The position numbers were made by a program, and so were the translations under genes. Below are positions 46,494 to 55,194 of a DNA stretch of 64,000 nt, piece by piece; positions within the stretch are counted from its first letter, which is position 1, and every line of letters begins with the position of its first letter. Source of the stretch: Haliscomenobacter hydrossis DSM 1100 (lineage in GTDB: Bacteria > Bacteroidota > Bacteroidia > Chitinophagales > Saprospiraceae); assembly GCF_000212735.1 (NCBI RefSeq), contig NC_015510.1, positions 5,767,001-5,831,000 of the forward strand, in the 5' to 3' direction. The notes beneath the pieces were generated by a model. The model worked only from the letters and a program-made list of their open reading frames with translations. It did no database searches and had not been told where the DNA came from.

Positions 46494-47354
46494 ATGTTGC
46501 AACTCAAAAACGTCCATAAATTCTACGGTGAAGGCCGCCAACGCACGGAAATCCTGCACAACATCAACCTCGACCTGAATGAAGGAGAGTTTGTAGCCAT
46601 TGTCGGGTATTCTGGTAGCGGCAAAACGACCCTGGTCAAATTGTTGGCGGGACTGATTGCGCCTGACCAGGGAGAGGTCTTGTTCAAGGGACAACGTGTA
46701 CAAGGGCCGAGCCACGAGCGGGGGATGGTTTTTCAAAACTATTCTTTGTTGCCCTGGCTGAGTGTGGCCAAAAACATCGATTTGGGTGTAGCACAGGTTT
46801 ACCCCCAATGGAACAAACGCCAACGCGAAGAACACGTCATGCGCTACATCGACATGGTGAACCTGGGCCCTGCTGCCCATAAACACCCGGTAGAACTTTC
46901 GGGTGGCATGCGCCAGCGCGTAGCCGTAGCGCGGGCCCTGGCGATGAATCCTGAAGTACTCCTGATGGACGAGCCGCTCAGCGCACTCGACGCCCTGACC
47001 CGCGCCAAGTTACAGGAAGAGATCCTCAAAATTTGGAACGAAGACCGCCGTACCGCCCTGCTGATCACCAACGATGTTGACGAAGGCATCTTGATGGCCG
47101 ACCGCATCATTCCACTTAATCCGGGTCCGCAGGCTACCCTCGGTCCAGCGTTTAAGGTCGACATTGAGCGCCCGCGCATCAAAACGAAATTGAATCAACT
47201 GCCAGAATACAAGCGCTTGCGCAACGACATCATCGAATACCTGCTGGACACGGGCGCCGAATCCAAACGCAATCAGAAGCTTGCGCAGGAGCGCTTGTTG
47301 CCAGATGCTCGGCCGGTACTGCCGCGTTCGGGTTTTTCCTTGGCATTCCGGTGA
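46494..47354 (+). CDS. nrtC: Nitrate ABC transporter ATPase, NrtC-like
   Basis: A 286-aa ABC ATPase. Walker A is GYSGSGKTT, Q-loop VFQNYSLLPWLSV, signature LSGGMRQRVAVARA, Walker B VLLMDEPLSALD, and the switch region is LITNDVDEGILMADRI, where Asn replaces the usual His of the H-loop. That substitution may make this the weaker ATP site. The C-terminal 60 residues are basic. Unlike cyanobacterial NrtC there is no fused NrtA-like domain. With the second ATPase it probably drives nitrate import as a heterodimer. Confidence 0.88.
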   Translation: MLQLKNVHKFYGEGRQRTEILHNINLDLNEGEFVAIVGYSGSGKTTLVKLLAGLIAPDQGEVLFKGQRVQGPSHERGMVFQNYSLLPWLSVAKNIDLGVAQVYPQWNKRQREEHVMRYIDMVNLGPAAHKHPVELSGGMRQRVAVARALAMNPEVLLMDEPLSALDALTRAKLQEEILKIWNEDRRTALLITNDVDEGILMADRIIPLNPGPQATLGPAFKVDIERPRIKTKLNQLPEYKRLRNDIIEYLLDTGAESKRNQKLAQERLLPDARPVLPRSGFSLAFR

Positions 47355-47418
47355 ACATTTACCACCGAGCATATTGAGCTAAACACAACGATTTTTTTTG
47401 ATTCGGCTTCGCCAAATC

Positions 47419-47557
47419 TTTTTAACCGCGACGAAACGACGGCACGACGAAACGACGTCTTCAGCGCTTCGCGCTTCATGAACCCGGCGCATCGCGTCGG
47501 GTTGTAGCGGTAGCTAACGTCGCGTCGTCGTTTCGTCGTGCCGTCGTGGTTAAAAAA
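47419..47557. repeat. Inverted repeat with GACGAAACGACG arms
   Basis: Left arm TTAACCGCGACGAAACGACG, then GCACGACGAAACGACG; right arm CGTCGTCGTTTCGTCGTGCC, then GTCGTGGTTAA. The arms contain tandem ACGACG-rich units. It lies between the two ATPase genes, in a 301-base gap that holds no other feature. Confidence 0.8.
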
Positions 47558-47655
47558 CAAGCAGCGAAGCTGCGTCAAAAAAATTATTCACAAATACCGC
47601 TCCGCTCGGCAGCAAAGGTGGTTTTCCATAATTCTGAAGTTAAAATTGAAATCTT

Positions 47656-48477
47656 ATGAGCGCAAGCCTTCTCCATAACTCCATACCCGCAGCGGCTGAT
47701 AATACCACCGCCGTGGTACTCGAATGCCAGAACCTGACCAAGGCCTACCCCATGCCCAAAGGCTTGTCCTACGTGGTGTTGGAAAACCTGCAATTGAGCA
47801 TTGCCCAAGGGGAATTTGTATCAATTATTGGGCATTCGGGTTGTGGAAAATCCACCCTCTTGTCCATGATTGCGGGCTTAAACCCGATTAGCGGAGGGAA
47901 TATTTTGTTGAACGGTGCGCCAATCAAAGGCCCTGGCCCCGATCGGGGAGTGATTTTTCAATCCCCCAGTTTGTTGCCCTGGATGAGTGCGCTCGAAAAC
48001 GTATTACTGGGCGTAAATCAGGTGTTTTCACACGAGTCAAAACTGACCCGTCACGACATCGCAGCGTATTACCTGAGCAGGGTTGGACTGGAAGATGCGC
48101 TGCACAAAAAAGCCAAAGACCTGTCGCAAGGTATGCAGCAGCGCGTAGGGATTGCCCGTGCTTTTGCCATCAAGCCAAGTATTTTGCTGCTCGATGAACC
48201 CTTCGGGATGTTGGATTCTTTGACCCGTGCCGAGTTGCAAGATTCCTTACTCGAAGTATGGAACCGCGAAAAAATCACCGCCGTAATGATCACCCACGAT
48301 GTGGATGAAGCCATCTTTTTGTCCGATCGCGTGATCATGATGACCAGCGGGCCACGTGCCCAAATTGGCGACGTACTCAACATCCACCTCGATCGACCCC
48401 GTGAACGCAAAGAGGTTCTGGAACACCCGGATTTTTACGATTACCGGGGGCATTTGATTGCCTTTTTGGAGGGATGA
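47656..48477 (+). CDS. nrtD: Nitrate ABC transporter ATPase, NrtD-like
   Basis: A 273-aa ABC ATPase. Walker A is GHSGCGKST, Q-loop IFQSPSLLPWMSALENVLLG, signature LSQGMQQRVGIARA, Walker B ILLLDEPFGMLD and H-loop MITHDVDEAIFLSD with the standard His. The C-terminal LDRPRERKEVLEHPDFY is typical of the NrtD/SsuB group. It is separated from the first ATPase by a GC-rich inverted repeat but is on the same strand and in the same pathway. Assigned to nitrate import from context. Confidence 0.9.
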   Translation: MSASLLHNSIPAAADNTTAVVLECQNLTKAYPMPKGLSYVVLENLQLSIAQGEFVSIIGHSGCGKSTLLSMIAGLNPISGGNILLNGAPIKGPGPDRGVIFQSPSLLPWMSALENVLLGVNQVFSHESKLTRHDIAAYYLSRVGLEDALHKKAKDLSQGMQQRVGIARAFAIKPSILLLDEPFGMLDSLTRAELQDSLLEVWNREKITAVMITHDVDEAIFLSDRVIMMTSGPRAQIGDVLNIHLDRPRERKEVLEHPDFYDYRGHLIAFLEG

Positions 48478-48532
48478 TTTGGAAAAACATGTCATCCCGA
48501 ATTTTTTAGCGCAACAAAAGCGACACTTTTTT

Positions 48533-48627
48533 AACACAAAGGGCACAAAGGAAAGCACAAAGAACACAAGGCAGCGCTTGTTCTAGTGTCCTTTGTGCTT
48601 TCCTTTGTGTCCTTTGTGCTACTTTTT
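48533..48627. repeat. Inverted repeat with CACAAAGG-periodic arms
   Basis: ACACAAAGGGCACAAAGGAA, then AGCACAAAG pairs with CTTTGTGCTTTCCTTTGTG, then TCCTTTGTGCT. The arm units repeat about every ten bases. It lies after nrtD; the remaining bases to 48739 hold no gene and no clear promoter (an imperfect AACCTTTG at 48728 only). Confidence 0.8.
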
Positions 48628-48739
48628 TGATCTGCTTTGGTCTTTTTATAAATTCGGGATAACTCATGAGCTTTGGTTATCATAAAATCCCAAAATATTG
48701 CATCACCTCGCTAAGTTATCCTTCTAACCTTTGTAACCG

Positions 48740-51700
48740 ATGAAACAGCAAGCATACAAATCGACCTGTTCTTATTGTGGGGTGGGCTGTGGAATAGTAG
48801 TAAAAAAAGACGCCCGTGGCCGCCTCAAAGTTGAGGGAGATCCCGATCATCCCGTCAACCGGGGTATGCTGTGTTCAAAAGGCATGAACTTGCATTATGT
48901 CGTTCAGGATCAAACGGATAGATCGTTGTATCCCGAAATGCGCTGGAGCCGAAATCACCCCCTCGAACGCGTCAATTGGGACACGGCTATGGATCGGGCT
49001 GCCGCAGTTTTTACGTCGATCATTCAAAAATACGGCCCGGATAGCGTGGCCTTTTACGTGTCGGGGCAATGCCTGACCGAGGAGTATTACCTGGTCAACA
49101 AACTGGTCAAAGGATTCATTGGCACCAATAACCTCGACACCAACTCTCGCCTGTGTATGAGTTCGGCGGTGGCTGCTTATAGCAAAACTTTTGGTGAAGA
49201 TGCGGTCCCCAGCAGCTACGCCGACATCGAGTTAGCCGATTGTTTTATGATTGCTGGTGCCAATCCAGCCTGGTGCCATCCCATCTTGTTTCGCCGTTTG
49301 GAGCAGCACAAAGAACAAAACCCCCAGGTAAAGATCATCGTGGTAGATCCACGCAAAACCCAGACCTGTTCCATTGCCGACTTGCACCTGCAAATCAAAC
49401 CCGGCACCGATGTGGTACTCTACAACGCCATTGGCCGGCGCTTGATCGAAACCAACAAGGCCGATCAGTTTTTCATCAATCAGCACACTGAGGGCTTTGC
49501 CAATTACCGCCGTATGGTCATGGATACCCCCCTGCGCAAGGCCGCGGAAATCTGTGGGGTTGAACTTGGCGACATCAAAAAAGCCGCAAAATACATCGGT
49601 GACGCCAACGCTTACATCAGCATGTGGACAATGGGCTTGAACCAAAGCGTTGTCGGCGTGGACAAAAATACCGCCTTGATCAACCTCTCGGTGTTGACCG
49701 GACAAATTGGGAAACCCGGCGCGGGACCGTTTTCGCTCACCGGCCAACCCAATGCCATGGGCGGACGAGAAGTGGGAGGTTTGGCGACCATGTTGGCTGC
49801 CCACCGTGCACTCAATGACCCCGAACAAAGGCAGGAGGTGGCCGACTTTTGGGGCGTGCCCTCCATTTCCGAAAAACCCGGGCGTACCGCCACCGAAATA
49901 TTTAAAGGCCTGGCCGATGGCCAAATCAAGGCCGTGTGGATCATTTGCACCAATCCGATGGTGAGTTTGCCCAACCTCAACGAAGTGGAAGCGGGCTTAA
50001 AAAACGCCCGCTTTGTGGTAGTGCAAGACATCTCGCGCCGCTCTGATACCCTCGCTTATGCCGATCTGGTGCTTCCGGCTGCCGCCTGGTTAGAAAAAGA
50101 AGGCACCATGACCAACTCGGAGCGCCGCATCAGTTACTTGTCCAAAGCCATCGATGCGCCAGGAGAGGCGCTGCCCGATGTGGAAATCCTTTTGCGTTTT
50201 GCCCACAAAATGGGCTACCACGGGTTTGATTACCGCCACATCAGCGAGGTATACGACGAGCATTGCCGCCTCACCAAAAATACCAACATCGACATCTCTG
50301 GATTGAGCCACGAGCGCCTGCAACGCGAGGGTACTTTCCAGTGGCCAGTACCCGCCAGCGACCATCCGGGCACACCACGACTGTTCAGTGATTTCCGTTT
50401 TTTTACCAAAAACAACAAAGCGCGTTTCAATCTGCCGCAGCAGATGTACAATACCAGCGAAAAACCCAGCGCGGATTACCCACTGGTGCTCACTACCGGT
50501 CGCATCCGCGATCAGTGGCATACCATGACCAAAACCGGGAAGGTCAACCGCTTGCTGACCCACATCAATGCGCCATTTCTGGAAATACATCCACAAGATG
50601 CCACAGCGCGAGGCTTGGTAGATGGGGATACCGCAGTAGTCAAAAATGGCCGGGGAGAAGTGCAAGTGAGCGTTAAAATCAGTGAGGACATTCGACCCGG
50701 AGTGGTGTTTTTACCCATGCACTGGGGAAAAATATTGGACAGCCCCCTGGGCCGTTGCAACAACCTGACCAGCGACCTGGTTGATCCGGTGTCCAAAGAA
50801 CCCGATTTTAAATATTCAACCGTACAGGTCGGACCCTATGTCAAACCTTTTCAAAAAATACTCGTCATCGGTGCTGGAGCCGCCGCGTACCGTTTTGTAC
50901 AAAGTTTCCGCGAGAAAAACCAAAAGGACGAGATCCATGTGTTTTCCCGCGAACCTGATGTTTTTTACAACCGCGTTTTGTTGCCCGAATACGTGAGCGA
51001 GCACCTGGCCTGGGAGCAATTGCTCAAAATGCGCGAGGGCGAAGTAGAACGCCTGGGCATTCGGCTGCACCTGGGTTTAGGCATTGAAAAAATCGACCTC
51101 CTGCTCAAGACAGTTACCGATACCAACGGACAAATTCATGGCTACGATGTATTGATCATGGCCACCGGCAGTCGTCCGATTGTGCCCCGCGAGGTGCCGC
51201 TGAGTTTGCCTGGAGTATTCACCATGCGTTCGCGGCAAGATGCAGACCGCCTGAAGGATTACCTGGAGGAGAGTGGACTGCCCCGCGAAGACCAACACGT
51301 GGCGATTGTTGGAGGCGGTTTATTGGGCTTGGAGCTGGCGGCTGCGTTGCGCAATATTGACGTGAAAATCACCCTGATTCAAAGGGCGGCCCGCTTGATG
51401 GAACGACAACTGGACACCATTGGCAGCCGTTTGTTGGCTGAGGATGTGATGGAACGGGATATTCAGATTTATTTTGACAATGAGGTGCATACGATCACCT
51501 CGGCTTGCCTTGACTCCGCTCGGCAACCTCCGCTCGGTGACCACACTTCGGGCACCTCGGCTTCGCTCGGCGACCGAGGTGTGGTCACCGAGCGAAGTCG
51601 AGGTGCGGGTGTAGTGGTCAACCTCAAAAGTGGACGTACCATCCAGTGTACCGCCATCGTATACGCCATCGGCACCATTCCCAATATCGATTTGGCCAAA

Positions 51701-52408
51701 AATGCGGGCATCCGCTGTGGCAAAGGTGTGGTGGTCAACGATTACCTGCAAACCAGCGACCCTAATGTTTTTGCCATGGGTGAAATCGCTGAATTTAAAG
51801 GAGCGTTGTACGGGATTACCGCTGCCGCCGAACAACAAGCCGATGTGTTGGCCAATTACCTCAACGGCAACATCAGCAGTCGGTACAATGGTTCGGTGTT
51901 GATGAACATCCTGAAATTTGAAGACCTGCATTTGTGCAGCATTGGCGATATCTACTTCCCGGAAGATGACTGGGACTACGAGCAAATTGTGTTTACCGAC
52001 CTCAGTCGGCGTTACTACAAAAAATGCATTGTGTACAAAGACCGACTGGTAGGGGCCATTCTGATTGGAGACAAAACTGAATTTGCGGAATACAAAGGAT
52101 TGATTGAAGACAAAATTGAATTGTCGGAAAAAAGGGTGGAGCTTTTGCGGGGTAAAAGCCAGGGTTCTCCGGTGGAAGGTAAACTGGTTTGTTCCTGCAA
52201 TCAGGTTGGGGAAGGCAATTTGAACGCCGCCATCCAAAATGGCTGTCACGATTTCCGTACGCTTTGCAAATCGACGGGTGCTGGAATGGGCTGTGGGAGC
52301 TGTAAACCTGAAGTAAAAGCTTTATTGGATCAAACACTAAACAAGGTAGATCATGCGGCAGAACTTGCAACGCATCCTGGTAAGAGGGGGAGTGCTCTCG
52401 CCCAGTGA
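48740..52408 (+). CDS. nasA: Assimilatory nitrate reductase fused to FAD oxidoreductase and [2Fe-2S] domain
   Basis: A 1222-aa three-part enzyme. Residues 1-690 are the molybdopterin catalytic part: a 4Fe-4S site from C10, C13, C17 and C45, and the Mo ligand C139 in TNSRLCMSSAV, as in NasA/NarB reductases. Residues about 708-1130 are a NirB/NasB-like pyridine-nucleotide disulfide oxidoreductase (ILVIGAGAAAYRF, VAIVGGGLLGLELAAALR, NVFAMGEIAEFKG). Residues about 1145-1200 are a BFD-like [2Fe-2S] domain (CSC and CGSC). Electrons from NAD(P)H or reduced carrier would pass FAD to Fe-S to Mo. A palindromic repeat adds about 36 residues at about 919-956. The last 56 bases overlap the next gene. Confidence 0.92.
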   Translation: MKQQAYKSTCSYCGVGCGIVVKKDARGRLKVEGDPDHPVNRGMLCSKGMNLHYVVQDQTDRSLYPEMRWSRNHPLERVNWDTAMDRAAAVFTSIIQKYGPDSVAFYVSGQCLTEEYYLVNKLVKGFIGTNNLDTNSRLCMSSAVAAYSKTFGEDAVPSSYADIELADCFMIAGANPAWCHPILFRRLEQHKEQNPQVKIIVVDPRKTQTCSIADLHLQIKPGTDVVLYNAIGRRLIETNKADQFFINQHTEGFANYRRMVMDTPLRKAAEICGVELGDIKKAAKYIGDANAYISMWTMGLNQSVVGVDKNTALINLSVLTGQIGKPGAGPFSLTGQPNAMGGREVGGLATMLAAHRALNDPEQRQEVADFWGVPSISEKPGRTATEIFKGLADGQIKAVWIICTNPMVSLPNLNEVEAGLKNARFVVVQDISRRSDTLAYADLVLPAAAWLEKEGTMTNSERRISYLSKAIDAPGEALPDVEILLRFAHKMGYHGFDYRHISEVYDEHCRLTKNTNIDISGLSHERLQREGTFQWPVPASDHPGTPRLFSDFRFFTKNNKARFNLPQQMYNTSEKPSADYPLVLTTGRIRDQWHTMTKTGKVNRLLTHINAPFLEIHPQDATARGLVDGDTAVVKNGRGEVQVSVKISEDIRPGVVFLPMHWGKILDSPLGRCNNLTSDLVDPVSKEPDFKYSTVQVGPYVKPFQKILVIGAGAAAYRFVQSFREKNQKDEIHVFSREPDVFYNRVLLPEYVSEHLAWEQLLKMREGEVERLGIRLHLGLGIEKIDLLLKTVTDTNGQIHGYDVLIMATGSRPIVPREVPLSLPGVFTMRSRQDADRLKDYLEESGLPREDQHVAIVGGGLLGLELAAALRNIDVKITLIQRAARLMERQLDTIGSRLLAEDVMERDIQIYFDNEVHTITSACLDSARQPPLGDHTSGTSASLGDRGVVTERSRGAGVVVNLKSGRTIQCTAIVYAIGTIPNIDLAKNAGIRCGKGVVVNDYLQTSDPNVFAMGEIAEFKGALYGITAAAEQQADVLANYLNGNISSRYNGSVLMNILKFEDLHLCSIGDIYFPEDDWDYEQIVFTDLSRRYYKKCIVYKDRLVGAILIGDKTEFAEYKGLIEDKIELSEKRVELLRGKSQGSPVEGKLVCSCNQVGEGNLNAAIQNGCHDFRTLCKSTGAGMGCGSCKPEVKALLDQTLNKVDHAAELATHPGKRGSALAQ
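51496..51605. repeat. Palindromic repeat inserted in frame in the nitrate reductase gene
   Basis: The ends are CACCTCG and CGAGGTG. Within are CTCGGTGACCACAC and GTGTGGTCACCGAG, plus CTCCGCTCGG and CTTCGCTCGGCGACC. The encoded stretch (ARQPPLGDHTSGTSASLGDR and neighbours) has low complexity and breaks the oxidoreductase domain between EVHTI and VVVNLKSGRTI, which would normally be adjacent strands. Confidence 0.7.
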
Positions 52409-53807
52409 ACTCAAGCAGATTGTAGAGTTGGCTGAATTGGCCGGGATCGACGCTTTGATGTTTGGTTCACGGCAGGACATTCTGTTGCCTACCGATCAGG
52501 ATTTGAGTGTCATTGCCCAGGATTTTCCGCAGCTGAGCATCGAAAATCTATCGGCCAACGTGTACCAAAATATACTGTGCTCGTATGTGTCTGCTGATAT
52601 TTTTCCCGGTACCGCCTGGCTGAGTAGCGCTATGTACCTTTACGTGCTGGAGCAATTCACCGAACCGCAAAAACTGGAGATCAACATCACCGATCCCAAA
52701 CAACGCCTGGTGCCACTTTTTACCGGTCACCTCAATTTCATTGCCTCCAGTGTGGAGGATTATTGGCATTTCTACGTGCGTTTGCCGCACTGGCAAAAAC
52801 CCGAAGCCTTCCCGGTGCTGATTTACTCCTGGGACATGGCACGTATTGCCAAGGCCATCGAAAACTTGTCAGCACCGATCGCCGATATAGCGACCTTGTT
52901 CAACTACCTCAATACGACCTTGGAAACCAATAGTCGGGTGCCTCAAGAACCCCTGCAACTGCCTTCCTACACTTTCCCGTATTACGAAGGCATGAACAGG
53001 TTCAATGTGGATCAATATTGGCTGGGTTTGTACTGGCGCAACAACCGTTACGATTTGACTTTCCTCAAGGCCATGTGCGACTTGTGCTTTGAGTGCAAAA
53101 TTGGCAAAATCTGCATCACGCCCTGGAAATCCTTCATTGTCAAAGGCATCCATCAACGGTATGAAATGGCCTGGCAAAAACTGTTGGGTCGCTTCGGCAT
53201 CAACGAGCGACACTCTTCCCTGGAAATGAACTGGCATGTTCCCGCCAGCGACGACGAAGCGATGGACCTCAAACGCTTCATTGTGCGCAACTTTGACCAA
53301 AACGACATCAGCACCTACGGCTTGACTTTTGGGATCACGAGCACCTACAGCATCAACTTTACTTCCATCCTGATTCAGCGCAATCCACAGCCGAGGGTGG
53401 TACAACATTTTCAGGTTCGGCCCACTTACAATGTATTGCACGCCAAAAACTTTGACCCGAACACTTTGCAATACGAAACTTACGCGCAGGATGTCGACAA
53501 AATCGAATTGCCCGGTTTGTTGATGGAACTGAGTCGCCTGTACTTTGAAGGTTTGGGGGCCGTTTCCGCTGCGCAAAAACCACTTGTAGTGGCCGTTCCA
53601 CCGCCCATCCGTCATTTGCATGACCATCATGAAGCCTTTCAATGCCCGAATTGCCTGTCGGTTTATGACAGTCGTTTTGGGGATGTCTTGCAAAACATTC
53701 TAGCGGGGGTGGCCTTTTCGGCTTTGCCCGAAGATTATTGTTGTGGGGTGTGTGAAACGGGAAAGGAGGAGTTTGTGGCGATGGAGGGCAGTACTCAGTT
53801 AGGGTAA
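52353..53807 (+). CDS. Rubredoxin-tailed protein of the nitrate operon
   Basis: A 484-aa protein. The C-terminal 50 residues are a rubredoxin domain with CPNC at about 431-434 and CGVC at about 465-468 (HEAFQCPNCLSVYDSRFGDV, ALPEDYCCGVC); Gly replaces the usual Pro and an extra Cys precedes the second pair. Residues 1-70 (VRGGVLSPSELKQIVELAEL, FGSRQDILL) resemble the ferredoxin-like half-domain of nitrite and sulfite reductases, and the middle has MCDLCFECKIGKICITPWKS. The paired Cys motifs for siroheme and 4Fe-4S binding are not evident. The start overlaps the reductase by 56 bases, implying coupled translation. Probably an electron carrier or subunit for nitrate/nitrite reduction (inference). 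Confidence 0.72.
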   Translation: MRQNLQRILVRGGVLSPSELKQIVELAELAGIDALMFGSRQDILLPTDQDLSVIAQDFPQLSIENLSANVYQNILCSYVSADIFPGTAWLSSAMYLYVLEQFTEPQKLEINITDPKQRLVPLFTGHLNFIASSVEDYWHFYVRLPHWQKPEAFPVLIYSWDMARIAKAIENLSAPIADIATLFNYLNTTLETNSRVPQEPLQLPSYTFPYYEGMNRFNVDQYWLGLYWRNNRYDLTFLKAMCDLCFECKIGKICITPWKSFIVKGIHQRYEMAWQKLLGRFGINERHSSLEMNWHVPASDDEAMDLKRFIVRNFDQNDISTYGLTFGITSTYSINFTSILIQRNPQPRVVQHFQVRPTYNVLHAKNFDPNTLQYETYAQDVDKIELPGLLMELSRLYFEGLGAVSAAQKPLVVAVPPPIRHLHDHHEAFQCPNCLSVYDSRFGDVLQNILAGVAFSALPEDYCCGVCETGKEEFVAMEGSTQLG

Positions 53808-53935
53808 TCGTTGCCAGCGTTGCAGAAGTTAAAATGTGATCGTGAGAGGGTCGATGTATTGCACTTGAATACAAAATGCAGTATGTTTATCTGCGAAAAA
53901 TAACAATTAACGTCACAGGCAATAGCTGAACCATT

Positions 53936-55117
53936 ATGCAAAAGTTATTGATCTATATTTCCCTTCTTGTTTTTATTTTAGGGTGCAAGAAAGAGCCAAT
54001 TGAACAAACACCTACGTTTACCAAGAGTTTTTCGGCCCGGACCGGAGAATCGATGGTAGCTCATTTTTTTACTACTTTTTCCAATGGCGATTTCCTGATT
54101 GTTGGTCGAAGAGTCATTAGCCAAAATAGTGCAGAACTCTACATTTTAGCCCTGGACAACCCCTCCGGAGAAGTTATAGCAGGATACCCTAAAACATTTC
54201 CAATTGATGCAGCTGTCGTTCCACAAGCCATAGTCAGGCTCTCGAATGGGGGTTTTGCCTTAACCGGGAGAAAATTTGGCAACCAACAAACATCTGATCA
54301 AGGCATGTTGATGGTATTGGACGATCAGGCCAATTTGCTCCCCAATTATCCGGTGTTATTTGATGTTCAGCAACTGCGCGAAGGAACCGGAATTGTCCAA
54401 TTGCCGGATGGGAATTTGATGATGGCAGGTGTGGCTGCTCCGCAAGCCAATTTTGGTGAACTTGCCTTATTAAAAACTGACCTCAGCGGGAAAGTAGTGG
54501 AGGGTTATCCTCGTATTTATCGTTTTCAGTCGGGCAGTATCGCCCATGACCTCAAATTGATGGACAACAACCTGGTCATTAGCGGGGAGACCTGGTTTCC
54601 CAATCGAAATTCAGAAGGGCTTGTCATTATGACGGATCTTAATGGTGTAGCCCAAACGGGTTTTCCACTCACCAGAGGCTCCACCGAGTCTGATTGGTTC
54701 GTTAAAGCCCTGGTCAACAAGCAACGGATTACTTTGGTCGGCTTTTCTATTCAGCCAATTTCTTTTAAAAAGTCGATATATATCGCCAACTTAAACAATG
54801 CTTCAGCTATAAATTTCGAAGCGGATCAAATGCACCAATTCGGCGTTGAATCAGAGGCGGTGGACATCATTCAGTTAGATGCTAACAATATGGTTGTGTT
54901 AGGCGTAAGCCGGAAAACGGTATCTGGTGATCGAGATCCAGTCTTGTTGTTTTTGGACAGCAATGGAAAAATCACCGCCGAATCAAATGCATTAAACAGT
55001 AATAGAGATCAAATACCGGTCGGTATCCTTCCCACCGAAGACAAAGGTTTGCTCATTGTGGCGTATGATATTTCACAAATTGATGTGATCAAGGTTAAAA
55101 ATAATGGGCAATTTTGA
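53936..55117 (+). CDS. Propeller-like lipoprotein of unknown function
   Basis: A 393-aa lipoprotein with signal MQKLLIYISLLVFILGCKKE (Cys at 17). The mature part is a series of similar beta units: FSNGDFLIVGRRV, RLSNGGFALTGRKFGN, QLPDGNLMMAGVAAP, LMDNNLVISGETWFPN, QLDANNMVVLGVSRK and PTEDKGLLIVAYD. Six or more repeats suggest a beta-propeller on the cell surface. Neighbours do not indicate a pathway. It is convergent with the large protease gene and shares a terminator with it. Confidence 0.72.
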   Translation: MQKLLIYISLLVFILGCKKEPIEQTPTFTKSFSARTGESMVAHFFTTFSNGDFLIVGRRVISQNSAELYILALDNPSGEVIAGYPKTFPIDAAVVPQAIVRLSNGGFALTGRKFGNQQTSDQGMLMVLDDQANLLPNYPVLFDVQQLREGTGIVQLPDGNLMMAGVAAPQANFGELALLKTDLSGKVVEGYPRIYRFQSGSIAHDLKLMDNNLVISGETWFPNRNSEGLVIMTDLNGVAQTGFPLTRGSTESDWFVKALVNKQRITLVGFSIQPISFKKSIYIANLNNASAINFEADQMHQFGVESEAVDIIQLDANNMVVLGVSRKTVSGDRDPVLLFLDSNGKITAESNALNSNRDQIPVGILPTEDKGLLIVAYDISQIDVIKVKNNGQF

Positions 55118-55122
55118 TGGAA

Positions 55123-55169
55123 AATACAAAACCATCCTGCGCGTAGATGCAAAAGATGGTTTTTGTATT
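55123..55169. terminator. Terminator between convergent genes
   Basis: AATACAAAACCATC and GATGGTTTTTGTATT pair with one extra base. The hairpin lies six bases after the plus-strand lipoprotein stop and 26 bases before the end of the minus-strand protease, and its A/T-rich stem could serve both. Confidence 0.65.
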
Positions 55170-55194
55170 GATTTGCCCTTGTCATGGAAGTATT

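Noticed and set aside
43890-48477. ABC transporter considered as bicarbonate (Cmp) or sulfonate (Ssu) type
   Set aside because: The families overlap in sequence, but the genes stand between a regulator/porin and a nitrate reductase on one strand, which favours nitrate.
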